Assembly (NCBI GenBank): GCA_963720675.1
Contig: CAVRGH010000010.1
Span: forward strand, 620,001 to 684,000
DNA: 64,000 nt
Reading direction: 5' to 3'
DNA from: JALHSW01 sp963720675
GTDB lineage: Bacteria; Actinomycetota; Acidimicrobiia; IMCC26256; PALSA-555
Positions 11,050 to 20,402 of the stretch are shown piece after piece. A program made the position numbers and the translations under genes. Below the pieces are notes generated by a model that did not search any database, was not told the DNA's origin, and was given only the letters and a program-made list of their open reading frames with translations. Positions within the stretch are counted from its first letter, which is position 1. Each line of letters begins with the position of its first letter.

Positions 11050-12281
11050 TCACTCGCTCCTGAGGGCGTCGATCGGGGCGAGGCGGGATGCGCGCGACGC
11101 CGGGTACACACCGAAGGCGACACCGATGCCGACGGCAACACCGACTGCGGCGAGTGCGGCGGGGAGAGAGACGATCACCCGCGAGTCGGTGAACTCTGGG
11201 ATCACGAGCGCGCCGATCAGCCCGAACAGGACGCCGAGGATCCCGCCCGCGAGTCCGAGCACCGACGCCTCGACGAGGAACTGTCGACGGATGAGGCTCG
11301 GTCGCGCACCGATCGCCTTCCGGACACCGATCTCGCGGATCCGCTCGGTGACCGAGACCAGCATGATGTTCATCACGCCGATGCCGCCGACGAGCAACGC
11401 GATGATCGCGATTCCCGCGAGCATCACCGTGAGCGTGTCGTCGACCGAGGTCGCAGCCTGGAGGATCGACTGCTGCGTCGCGATCGAGAAGTCGGCGTCG
11501 CTCGCGGTCGTGATCTGGTGCGTGTTGAGGAGGATCGCGTCCGCTTCTTGGTACGCGGCGGACAGCGTGTCGGACGACGTCGCCTTCACGTAGATCGAGC
11601 TCACGGAATTCCGAGTGCTGCCCCCCACCAATCGCTGTTGGTAGGTGCTCAGCGGCACGACCGCGAGGTCGTTGTTCGACGTCTCCTCCGACGAGCTCAA
11701 CTCCTCGAGCACGCCGACGACCTCGAGGGTGACGCCGTTGTAGCTCACCGTCTGCCCGACCGAGTTGCCCGTCGGGAAGAGCTCGGACGCGGTGTCGGGC
11801 CCGAGCACGACCACCGATGCTGCGGTCGCCTCATCGGCGTTCGTGATGAAGCGCCCCGATGTCACGGTGCGCGATCGCACCGACGACCAGCTCGGCGTCG
11901 TGCCGGCGAGCGTCGTCGTCCAGTTCGTGGAACCTGCGGTGAGCGAACCCGAGGTCGTCGAGACGGGGGCGACGGCCTCGATGTCGGGCGCCGCGGCAGG
12001 CTCCGTGAGCGCGTTCGCGTCCTGCTGCGTGAGGGTGGATGCCGAACCGAAGCCTCCGCGGGCCCCGGTGCTGCTCGTGGAGCTGCCCGGTGAGACGACG
12101 AGGATGTTGGTGCCGAGCTCGTTGATCTGGTCCTGCACCTGGGCCTGCGCGCCCTGCCCAGACCGACGGTGAGCACGACCGCGGTGATGCCGATGAGGAT
12201 CCCGAGCATCGTGAGTGCGGAGCGGAGGCGGTGGGTGCGCACCGCCTCGGTGGCGGTGCGGAACGTGTCGAGCCAGGTCAC
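11050..12281 (-). CDS. MacB/FtsX-type ABC transporter permease, frameshifted
   Basis: A 410-residue permease once one base missing at about 12156-12160 is restored (junction VGLGQGAQAQVQDQINELGT). It has the MacB layout: an N-terminal membrane helix (LTMLGILIGITAVVLTVGLG), a large extracytoplasmic domain (about residues 45-280, with NILVVSPG and GRFITNADEA), and three C-terminal helices with the FtsX signatures GGIGVMNIMLVSVTER, REIGVRKAIGA and YPASRASRLAPIDALRSE. GTG 12281 overlaps the ATPase stop (GTGA), showing translational coupling. It probably exports a peptide, lipid or small hydrophobic compound with the ATPase and the two adaptors. Confidence 0.92.
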
Positions 12282-13024
12282 GACGTGACCCCCACCGGGA
12301 GGCGGGCGTCATCCGATGGCTTGATGCCGCCGTCGTGGATCTCGATGATGCGCTGGGCGCGAGCAGCAATGTCGTGCTCGTGTGTGATGAGCACGATCGT
12401 GCGGCCTTCGCCGTTGAGCTCTTCGAGCAGCTCGAGCACGTCCGCGGTCGATGTGGAGTCGAGGTTTCCGGTCGGCTCGTCGGCGAGGAGCAGCGCCGGC
12501 TCGGTGACGAGCGCGCGTGCCACGGCGACACGCTGCTGCTGTCCGCCGGAGAGCTCACCCGGACGGTGGTCGGCGCGATCGGCGAGCCCGACCTTGTCGA
12601 GCGCGAGCAGCGCGCGTGCCCGACGCTCCGACGACTCGATGCCGCTGTAGACGAGTGGGAGCTCGACGTTGCGCCACGCCGGCAGATACGCGAGCAGGTT
12701 GAACTGCTGGAAGACAAAGCCGATCAGCAGGTTGCGGACGTCAGCGAGCATGTTCTCGTCGAACTCCTGTACGTCGTGGCCGGCGAGACGGAAGATGCCG
12801 CTCGTCGGCACGTCGAGGCAGCCGAGGATGTGCATGAGCGTCGACTTGCCCGAGCCCGACGGGCCGGTGATGGCGACGAACTCGTTCTCGTCGATGCGCA
12901 TCGACACGTTGCGCAACGCGGCGACCTCGAGCTCGCCGCTCGAGTAGACCTTCTCGACGTCGATGAGCTCGATGACCGGGACGGGCGCGTCGTGTGTGGC
13001 TGGCGTGACTGGCGTGTCGGACAT
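12278..13024 (-). CDS. MacB/LolD-type ABC transporter ATP-binding protein
   Basis: A 248-residue ATPase with every expected motif: Walker A GPSGSGKST, Q-loop FVFQQFNLL, signature LSGGQQQRVAVARAL, Walker B ALLLADEPTGNLD, and H-loop VLITHEHD. The VEKVYSSGELEVAALRNVS start is typical of the MacB/LolD/FtsE group that powers mechanotransmission rather than direct substrate passage. ATG 13024 overlaps the stop codon of the upstream adaptor and the gene overlaps the downstream permease, so adaptor, ATPase and permease form one tight operon. Confidence 0.97.
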   Translation of the reverse strand: MSDTPVTPATHDAPVPVIELIDVEKVYSSGELEVAALRNVSMRIDENEFVAITGPSGSGKSTLMHILGCLDVPTSGIFRLAGHDVQEFDENMLADVRNLLIGFVFQQFNLLAYLPAWRNVELPLVYSGIESSERRARALLALDKVGLADRADHRPGELSGGQQQRVAVARALVTEPALLLADEPTGNLDSTSTADVLELLEELNGEGRTIVLITHEHDIAARAQRIIEIHDGGIKPSDDARLPVGVTS

Positions 13025-14459
13025 CAGCCGTTCCCGCCCGTCGGGCGGCCGGTCGGGAAGCGCCGCCGGTGGGGGGTCCGCTCCCGCCTCCGGCGCCACC
13101 GGTGGGGATGCCACTGATGCCGGCGACGACGATCTTCTCGCCGGCCTCGAGGCCCTTGGTGATCTCGATGTTCCCATCGGACGTCAGACCCGTCTTCACC
13201 TTGTGGGTCTCGGACTTGCCGTCGGCGGTGCCGTCGACCGCGACCTCGACCGTGGTCGTACCGTCGGTTGCCGTGGTCACGGCGCGCACCGGTACCTGCA
13301 GCACATTGGTTCGTGTCTTGGTCGTGATCGAACCGGTGACGTTCGACCCGACGTAGAAGTCGTCCGCGCTCGCGGTGAACGCGATCGTCACCGGGTACTG
13401 CGCGACGCCGGAGCTCGTGTCGGCGACCTGCGCGACCTCGGTGACCTTGCCGGTCGCGGATGCACCCGTCGATTGCGTCCGGGAGGAGCCGTTGCCCGAG
13501 CCGTCGGTGCTCGGGTTGGACCCGCCTCCCGGCGCGGCCGGAGCGCCACCGCCACCAGGGAAGCCTCCACCGGGGAACCCGGGAAAGCCGCCCGAGGAGG
13601 TGCTCGCTGCGGTCGACACCGTGAGCGTGGCGGTTTGGTCGACGGCGACGGAGTCGACGTCGCTGCTCCCGACGTTCAGGGTGACCTCGTAGCTGCCCTT
13701 GCTCACGACCTGGATCTGCGGATCCGTGCTGTCGGAGGTAGATGCGGATGCGGATGCATTCGGTGTGGACGAGCCGCTGCCGAGAGGGGGGGCCGACTGG
13801 CCCGAGCCGCTCCCCGTGCCGGTCACGCTCGTCGAGCCCGTACCGCCGGAGGCGAGCTCCTCACCCACGGTGACGTTGACCACGGCAACCGTTCCATCGA
13901 ACGTCGCGACGAGTGACGCGCCCGCAAGGTCGTCCTTGGCACTGGCCAGCGCGTCGTACACGGTGGTGAGGTTCGTCTCGTCTGCTGCGATCTGCTCGTC
14001 CGTGCCGGACGACTTGTCGTTGGCGAGCTGCGCCGCGGCATCGGCGACGTTCGCGTCGGCCGTGGCGACCGCGGCCTCGAGCTCCGTCGGGTCGATCGTC
14101 GCGAGCACCTGGCCGGCCGTGACCTTGTCGCCGGCCCTCACGTTCACGGCCGTGACCGTCCCGGCCGAGGGGAACGACAGGTCATCGGTCTTGGCTGCCT
14201 CGACCGTACCGTCGGCCGAGACCGACTCGGTCATCGAGCCGCGCGTCACTGTCGAGACGCTGTTCGTCGCGGTTGTCGTCGCGACGACATCGCCACCGAA
14301 ACTCGACAGCGCGAGCCCGACGACGATGACCACGACCGAGAAGATCGCGATGGCGACGTACGCCCTGCGGCTGCGCCTGGGAACGTCCGCGACGTCCTGG
14401 ACCGGCGCTTCAGGGAGAGTTGTTCCGGGAGGGTTGGCTCCATCCATGCAGGGCATCAT
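13024..14459 (-). CDS. HlyD/MacA-type adaptor protein, first gene of the efflux operon, frameshifted
   Basis: A 478-residue adaptor if one base missing at about 13061-13066 is restored; the tail then reads GGGFPTGRPTGGNG and stops exactly over the ATPase start (TGATG). Visible parts are a cytoplasmic N-terminus, one membrane helix (YVAIAIFSVVVIVVGLAL), lipoyl halves (FPSAGTVTAVNVRAGD and TFDGTVAVVNVTVGE), a short coiled coil with TELEAAVATADANVADAA, and a Gly/Phe/Pro-rich insert (GGFPGFPGGGFPGGG) before the beta-barrel part. The shorter hairpin and different inserts set it apart from the second adaptor. The start is uncertain (14459 or 14447); AGGG lies about 10 bases before 14459. Confidence 0.85.
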
Positions 14460-14638
14460 GGACAGCAGCCCTGGGAGCAACCTGGGGACAGCCCGAGTAT
14501 CTACCCCGAATCACCACGACGCCGTGGCGCCAACGTCTTCTTCCCACGATGTTCGACCGGTGATCGACGCCAGACCTGGCCGGCACCCGCGACCCGGCTC
14601 GCGGTGCCTCGGCGGGCCAGGGGCAAGTCCGTCGAGGC

Positions 14639-15688
14639 TCAGGCCGTCGCGAGGAGCGAGTCGCGCCGCAGCACGATGTCGAGCCAAAGGCGGGCCCGCT
14701 CGGTCGTGAAGGTGCCGAGCACGACGCGCCCCTTGGTCGTGACGGTATCGACGGTGACCAGGTCCGACCACGGCGCGCGCGTCACGCTGGTCCCGTCTTC
14801 GGCGATCGACTGCAGCCGGTCGGCCTGCGTACGCGCGGTCGCCGCATCGGCGTAGGTGAGCGCGACGACGAGCAGGTGTGTCTTCCCGTCGAGAGCAGGC
14901 CCGGCGGCGACTGCTTCGTAGGGCGCGAGCGACGTCGGACCGCCGGTCGACGCCCCGGGCGCGACCTCGGCGTCCGTGAGGAACGCGGAGTACACACCGG
15001 TGGAGCGGAGGGCGTCGAGCGCGGCCATGAGGTCGCGGTCGTCCGTCAACGACTTCACGTTCCCCGAGGCCGCGTCGATCGACTGCTCGACCGACTTCGC
15101 GCTGTCGCTGAACGTCGCGAAGGGGGGATCGATCGCGAGGTCGCCCCCGACGCCGAGCGGGCGCAGCGGCGTGCGTCGCTTCAGGTCGATCTTGTTCGGC
15201 CCCCACGAGTAGTACTCGCTTCCACCGTGCTTCTTCGTCTCGAGGAGGTCGGAGAAGGTGTCGTCGTTCTCGACCGCCTTCTGCACCCGGTCGGCGTCGA
15301 CCGAGCCCTCGAGGATGACCAGGTCGTCGGGCGGATCACCCGCCGTGACGTCCCGGCGCACGCCGCGGCTCTTGATCCCGACCTCGCGGTCCAGCGGATC
15401 CGGGCCGCGCGTGCGGAGGAGCTCCGACGGCGCGATCCCGCTCGCCTGCTCCAGCGCGAAGAGGTCGTGCACCCGGTCGCCCGTGCGCTCGATGTCGGCC
15501 GCGGCCCGCGCCGCCTCGTAGTCGTTGAGGATCACCTGGTGGCCGAACGACCCCGACGCGGGGACGCGGGCGAGCAGCTCCTTCCAGGGGTCGCGTGCTG
15601 CGCCGGCCGTGGCGGCCGTCACGCTCATGGTCGAGGCGGCGATCGCCGTCGCGCACACCACTGTGATGACGATCCGGGAACGCCGCAT
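14639..15688 (-). CDS. secreted hypothetical protein
   Basis: A 349-residue protein with a clear signal peptide (MRRSRIVITVVCATAIAAS, then SVTAATAGAA). The mature part starts DPWKELLARVPASGSFGHQV and holds alternating helices and strands with no motif I can name. It contains DDLVILEGSVDADRVQKAV and a later TYADAATARTQADRL segment, a pattern seen in secreted actinobacterial proteins of unknown role. The start codon has no Shine-Dalgarno sequence but TAGATT lies 7 bases upstream, so a leaderless mRNA is likely. The 14460-14638 stretch upstream of the efflux operon shows nothing distinctive. Confidence 0.75.
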   Translation of the reverse strand: MRRSRIVITVVCATAIAASTMSVTAATAGAARDPWKELLARVPASGSFGHQVILNDYEAARAAADIERTGDRVHDLFALEQASGIAPSELLRTRGPDPLDREVGIKSRGVRRDVTAGDPPDDLVILEGSVDADRVQKAVENDDTFSDLLETKKHGGSEYYSWGPNKIDLKRRTPLRPLGVGGDLAIDPPFATFSDSAKSVEQSIDAASGNVKSLTDDRDLMAALDALRSTGVYSAFLTDAEVAPGASTGGPTSLAPYEAVAAGPALDGKTHLLVVALTYADAATARTQADRLQSIAEDGTSVTRAPWSDLVTVDTVTTKGRVVLGTFTTERARLWLDIVLRRDSLLATA

Positions 15689-15695
15689 CGCGGGA

Positions 15696-15701
15696 AATCT
15701 A
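15696..15701 (-). promoter_or_regulatory. TANNNT box of a leaderless promoter
   Basis: TAGATT on the minus strand ends 7 bases before ATG 15688, and no ribosome-binding site is present. In Actinobacteria that spacing places the transcript start at the start codon. Confidence 0.55.
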
Positions 15702-15856
15702 ACGAACTCCAGCTACCGAAGGAGCTGACGGCCGAACCACTCGACGGCGTCTGTGCGGCACGCATGGTGGCGGAGTGCCTCCCGACCGGGCACGATGCAC
15801 TGCCCCACCAACGAGCGCCTTCGTGGTCGGTGGATGCTTCGAGAGCGGGAGGACCG

Positions 15857-16711
15857 ATGCCGAGCGCCGATGAGGTCCGAGACGGTCAGCGGGTGACGTG
15901 GGCCGGGCTCTCGGCGGGCTGGGAGAAGTGGGACTCGGTCATCATGGAGCAGCTGGGCCCGGTCGGCGCAGCGATGATCGAGCGTCTCGGCATCGCCGAA
16001 GATCAGCAGCATCTCGACATTGCCGCGGGCACGGGTGAGCCGGGCTTGAGCATCGCGAGGCTGTCGCCGAAGGGCCGCGTCGTGCTGACCGACCTCGTCG
16101 CGGAGATGCTGGACGTGGCCGCGCGACGGGCCGGGGCGCAAGGGATCGTCAACATCGAGACGAAGGTGTGCAGCGCCGACGACCTCCCGTTCGACGACGC
16201 CACGTTCGACAGCGTCTCGGTGCGTTTCGGGTACATGTTCTTCCCCGACATGGACAAGGCGACGAGCGAGTTCGCGCGCGTGCTCATGCCGGGCGGACGT
16301 CTCTGCTCGTCGGTGTGGGTCAAGCCCGAGGAGAACCCGTGGACGTCGATCGCCATGCAGGCGATCGCGACCGAGGCGGAGGTGGCGCCACCGGACCCTG
16401 ACGGGCCGAACATGTTTCGGTGTGCTTCCCCGGGATACGTGAGTGCCCTGTACGAGGGCGCGGGGCTACGGGACGTTGCCGAGTGGGACGTCGGCGTCGA
16501 GCTCGTCACGCGATCACCCGAGCAGTACTGGGAGATGATCAGCGAGCACGTCTCGCTCGCAGTCGCGGCGCTCCAGCAGGTCGACGAACCGGCGCGGGAG
16601 CGGATTCGGGCACACGCCATCGCGAGGGTGAGCGCGTTCGAGCAGGACGGCACGGTCCGGGTTCCGGGTCTGGCGCGCTGCATCGTGGGAACGAAACCGC
16701 AGTCCGACTGA
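15857..16711 (+). CDS. class I SAM-dependent methyltransferase
   Basis: A 284-residue methyltransferase of the UbiE-like group. SAM motif I is LDIAAGTGEPGLSIA near residue 52, followed by VVLTDLVAEML, the SADDLPFDDATFDSVSVRFG block and RVLMPGGRL. GGGAGGACC before ATG 15857 fixes the start, although the frame is open far upstream. It differs from the methyltransferase at 1063-1872 in its C-terminal substrate-binding half. It converges with a sulfotransferase gene 43 bases away. The acceptor is unknown. The 15689-15856 intergenic shows nothing else. Confidence 0.87.
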   Translation: MPSADEVRDGQRVTWAGLSAGWEKWDSVIMEQLGPVGAAMIERLGIAEDQQHLDIAAGTGEPGLSIARLSPKGRVVLTDLVAEMLDVAARRAGAQGIVNIETKVCSADDLPFDDATFDSVSVRFGYMFFPDMDKATSEFARVLMPGGRLCSSVWVKPEENPWTSIAMQAIATEAEVAPPDPDGPNMFRCASPGYVSALYEGAGLRDVAEWDVGVELVTRSPEQYWEMISEHVSLAVAALQQVDEPARERIRAHAIARVSAFEQDGTVRVPGLARCIVGTKPQSD

Positions 16712-16754
16712 CGGGGGCCTGCTCGACGAGCGAGGGTTGCGTTCGTCCGTGAGC

Positions 16755-17457
16755 TCAGAACTCGTACCCGAACTCCTCGATCTCGCCGCGCGCAGCGTTC
16801 ACCGATGGTCGTCGCCTGGGCGGGAGTCAGGACCTCCCGGTAGTGCCGCGTGTCGGCGCGGATTCCACCCTTGGAGTGCGGGAGCCACGCATCGAAGGGG
16901 ATGCCGACCCGCTCGGAGATGTCGGCGACGTCTGCAGCGAGGCTTTCGAAGCGACCCATCTGGTCGACGACGACCTCGTCATCGATCGTGTAGATGCGCC
17001 ACCCCGACCGTTCACGGCCGAGGTCGAGCCAGGCGTCGAAGTCCGGGGGTGAGAGCTGTCGATGGACATCCCAGTAGTAGGCACTGATCGCTCGGTCCCA
17101 GGGGTTCCGGACGAACGCGACCTTGTGGTAGCTGTCCCAGACATCGGTGGGGATCTGCTTCCGGAGGGCCGCCGCGGGGGTGTGGGCCCGGAAGACCCGC
17201 CGCCTCGGCCATCGCCGCGCGCTCAGCGCCGTGCGAAGGTCCCGCCGCTCGAGCTCTCGCACGCCGGCTCGACGATGGTCATGTTGCGGTCCCACGCCGC
17301 CCGTCTGCGCTCGGATCGCCTCGTCATCCCGATGCACCGCCGTCACGACGTCGTCGGGCCCGCAGAAGCGCGAGAGCGACAGCTCGACGCTCGTGCCCGC
17401 GGTCTTCGCGGTCTTCAGGAAGATGAAGCGGTATCGATGCGACAGGATCATCGGCAC
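16755..17457 (-). CDS. PAPS-dependent sulfotransferase family protein, frameshifted near its end
   Basis: A 233-residue member of the Sulfotransfer_2-like group. The 5'-phosphosulfate loop is FIFLKTAKTAGTSVE near residue 12 (usual P-K-x-A-x-T-S form) and the 3'-phosphate region is KVAFVRNPWDRAISAYYWDV. It would move sulfate from PAPS to a carbohydrate or lipid. A +1 base near 16786 shifts the last codons; when removed the protein ends REIEEFGYEF and stops at 16755. The middle part (Arg-rich, around 17200-17290) fits the family poorly and may hide further errors. The cysDNC operon 4.5 kb away could provide PAPS. Confidence 0.75.
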
Positions 17458-17563
17458 CGTTCCCTTCGGTCGTGCTGGAGCATCTCGTCGATCGTGCCGC
17501 GCCGCCGACGACCGAGATTGCCCGTCTGGCGTGACCGAGGCCCGCGCCGCCCGGGTTTCGTGG

Positions 17564-17635
17564 TGGGCGATAGAGGATTTGAACCTCTGACCCCTTCCGT
17601 GTCGAGGAAGTGCTCTACCCCTGAGCTAATCGCCC
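17564..17635 (-). tRNA. tRNA-Val (GAC anticodon)
   Basis: A 72-nt cloverleaf on the minus strand: acceptor GGGCGAT/ATCGCCC, D-arm with TAGCTCAGGGGTAGAGC, anticodon stem CTTCC/GGAAG around TCGACAC (anticodon GAC), and T-arm GGTTCAAATCC. Discriminator A is followed by CC only. It shares the acceptor stem with tRNA-Val(CAC) at 2070-2141 and reads GUC/GUU codons. Confidence 0.97.
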
Positions 17636-17688
17636 TACGAGCGGACGAGGGTAGCAGCAGCCCTGCGGCAGCCTCCGCCCAGCAGCAA

Positions 17689-17737
17689 CGGACCTGCGCC
17701 TCTCACCATCAAAGAAGAAGGTGAGAGGCGCATCCAG
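17689..17737 (-). repeat. copy 1 of a 49-bp hairpin element after a stop codon
   Basis: Read on the minus strand, the element starts CTGGATGCGCCTCTCACC. Positions 17720-17732 and 17695-17707 form a perfect 13-bp stem around a 12-base loop. It begins 6 bases after the FtsX-type permease stop codon. About 39 of 49 bases match the element at 49531-49579, which follows dut in the same orientation. It has no U-tract, so it may be a terminator, an mRNA 3'-end stabiliser or a repeated protein-binding site. Confidence 0.75.
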
Positions 17738-17743
17738 TCACGG

Positions 17744-20307
17744 TCAGTCGGTGGCGATGGCGCTCAGCACGTCCAGGCGGCTGGCACGCCACGCGGGGAG
17801 GAGCGCGGCCACGACGCCGGCCAGCATCGACAGCACCACGAAGACCGCGAGCAGCCCGTACGGGATCTCGAACTCGCTGATCCCCTGCGACTCGAGCGCA
17901 GTCGTGAACGCCCAACCCCAGAACACCCCGATCGCAGTACCGACCAGCCCGCCGACGAGTGCGATCACCACCGACTCGCCGCGGATCATCCGTCGGACCT
18001 GGCGCCGTGACATTCCCACGGCACGCAGGAGCCCGAGCTCGTGGGTCCGTTCGAACACCGAGAGCGCCAGCGTGTTCACGATGCCCAGCACCGCGATGAT
18101 CTCGGACAGGAACAGCAGCGCGACGGTCACCGCGAGGAAGCGATCGATCGCACGTTCCTGGTCGTCCCGGTACTCCACGCGCGTGAACACGTCGATGTTC
18201 GGGAAGTCCTCGGCCACGACCGACTCGATCGCCGTGCGCGCGGCGTCCACCTCGCCCGGCGCGGCCTTCACGTAGACGAGCGAGTCCTGATCGTCGAGCC
18301 CGAAGCCCTGGGCGTAGGCCGGCATCGAGACCACCCAGTCGACCGGGAAGCCGCCGGTGAAGTCCGACTGCTCGTAGATCCCGGCCACGGTCACCGACCC
18401 GAACCCGAGTGGGAACTGCATGAGCACGGGATCCCCGACCTTCAGGCCGTACCGGGCTGCGGCATCCGCCTGTACCAGGACGCCGGCGTCGCCCATCCGG
18501 TCGATGCTCCCCGACGTGAGCCGGAGGTCGGTGACCGGTCCCAGCTGGGTGGGGTCGACCCCGGTGACGGTCTCCTCCTCACCCTCCACGCGCACGTTGC
18601 CGAACCGGAACGCCGCGACCGCGGCCAGCTCGGGCTGCTCCCGCAACCGTTGCGCGACCTGGGGAGAGAACCCCGCGAACTGTTGCGCCTTCAGCACGTA
18701 GTCCGCGCGGATCCCTCGGTCGACGGCGGCCCGCACCGACGACTTCGCGGACTGCCCGAAGATCGCCACCAAGCCAACGAGGGCGAGGCCGATGACGAGC
18801 GCCGATGCGGTCGCCGCCGTCCGGCGCGGGTTCCGCGTTGCGTTCCACGCGCGAGCACACCGCTCACGCCGAACACCCGCAGCGGTGCGGCGAGCGCGCC
18901 CGCGAGCGGTCGGGCGAACGTGGCGAGCAGGATGATCACGCCGAAGAACACGAGGAGCGCGCCCACGGCCACGATCCAGATCTCGTCGACCGCCTTCGTC
19001 GCGTCCTGGGTCCGCTCGAGGCCGACCACCACGAACGGGATCCCGGCAGCGGTCACGAGGAGCCCGGCGATCGTGCGCCGTCGGAACGAGCGCGCCCGCA
19101 CGGGCGCGAGATCGTTGATCGCCGCGACCGGTGACACCCGAGAGGCGCGCACCGCCGGCCAGATCGACGACGCGACGGTCACCACGACCCCGACGAGCAG
19201 GGCGACGATCACCGTGCGCTCGCGCAGCACCACCGGTCCATCCGGGATCTCGAACCCCGTCTCCCCTGCCAGCTGCAGCAACCCCGCGGCGAACGCAAGG
19301 CCCACGGCGACACCGACCACGGACGCGACGACGCCGATCAACGCGGCCTCGGCGACGACCGACGCGACCACCTGCCGTCCGCTCGCACCCATCGCCCGGA
19401 GCAACCCGAGCTCCCGCGTCCGCTGGGTCACGAGGATCGTGAAGGTGTTGAAGATGATGAACGCGCCCACCACGAGGCCGATCAGCGCGAATCCGAGCAG
19501 GAGCTGGGTGAGCAGCCCGAGGAAGTCCAGGACCGTCTTCCCGCGGTCGGCTGCGACTTGCTGTGCCGGCAGTGCTTCGTAGGCCGGGCCGAGCGACTGC
19601 TCGATCGCGGTGCGAACCGATCGCACGCTCGTCCCGGCCTCGACGGTGACGTTGATCGCGTCGAGCAGTCCGGGGGCGCCGACGACACGCTGCGCGGTCG
19701 CGAGGTCGAACGCGGCGAAGGTGACCGCGCCGAGGTCGGCGGTGTCGCCGAACCCGAACAGTCCGACGATCGTGAACTCCTCCTTCGGGCCCTGGAGCAG
19801 GACGTCGACGGTGTCGCCGACGTGGAAGCCGTGACGCCGGGCGGTTCCCGCGTCCATCGCCACCTCACCGGGGCCGCGGGGCGGACGGCTCCGGGTCGCT
19901 CCGTCATCGACGAGGCGCAGCGGCCCGTCGCGACCCTGCTGGGCCCAGGAGATCCCGAACGTCGGTGCGCCCCCGGTCTGGATCGCGTCGCCGGCCGCGT
20001 CGACGAACTGCGCGTACCCCTGGACGAATCCGGTGGCCGAGCGGACCCCGGGGACTGCTGCGACTTGCGACGTGACCGTCTCGGAGAAGCGCTCCCGCTC
20101 ACCGCTCCCACCGAACGGCGCCCGGTTGCGGACGACGAGATCGATCCCCTGCACCTGCTCGTCGAAGATCCCCTGGAAGGACTTGTCGAGTGTGTCGGTC
20201 AGGACGTAGGTGCCGGCGACGAAGCTGACGCCCAGGATGACGGCCACTGCCGTGAGCGCAAGACGGACCTTACGGGCGAAGATGCCTCGGATCGTCGCCC
20301 TCCACAC
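17744..20307 (-). CDS. large FtsX-type ABC permease, frameshifted, no adjacent ATPase
   Basis: One base (an A on the coding strand) is missing near 18843; restoring it joins two halves at VLARGNATRNPRRTAATASA and gives 854 residues. The protein has the duplicated permease design: a first helix (LALTAVAVILGVSFVAGTYV), an extracytoplasmic domain, a three-helix FtsX module (RTRELGLLRAMGASGRQV), then a repeat of the same plan ending in ERTHELGLLRAVGMSRRQV and LLPAWRASRLDVLSAIATD. Such permeases normally work with a LolD-like ATPase encoded next door, but here the upstream neighbour is a divergent SDR and the downstream one is a tRNA. A role in lipoprotein or lipid export or cell-wall enzyme control is likely but unproven. 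Confidence 0.9.
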
Positions 20308-20327
20308 TGGACCATCATGGTCGCCCC

Positions 20328-20345
20328 GACCCCGGCATCGGGGTC
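20328..20345. promoter_or_regulatory. inverted repeat between divergent permease and SDR genes
   Basis: GACCCCG and CGGGGTC (7-bp arms) flank a GCAT loop, 20 bases upstream of the permease GTG and 57 bases upstream of the SDR start. It could be an operator or a small hairpin in either leader. Confidence 0.35.
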
Positions 20346-20402
20346 ACAACCACCTCGACGCCGACCCGGCTTGCACGGGCCGGACAGGAAACGGAGATCC
20401 CG

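Noticed and set aside
17190..17300. An additional frameshift in the middle of the sulfotransferase
   Set aside because: The Arg-rich segment looks odd, but the frame before and after it is the same and no single-base change clearly improves the match.
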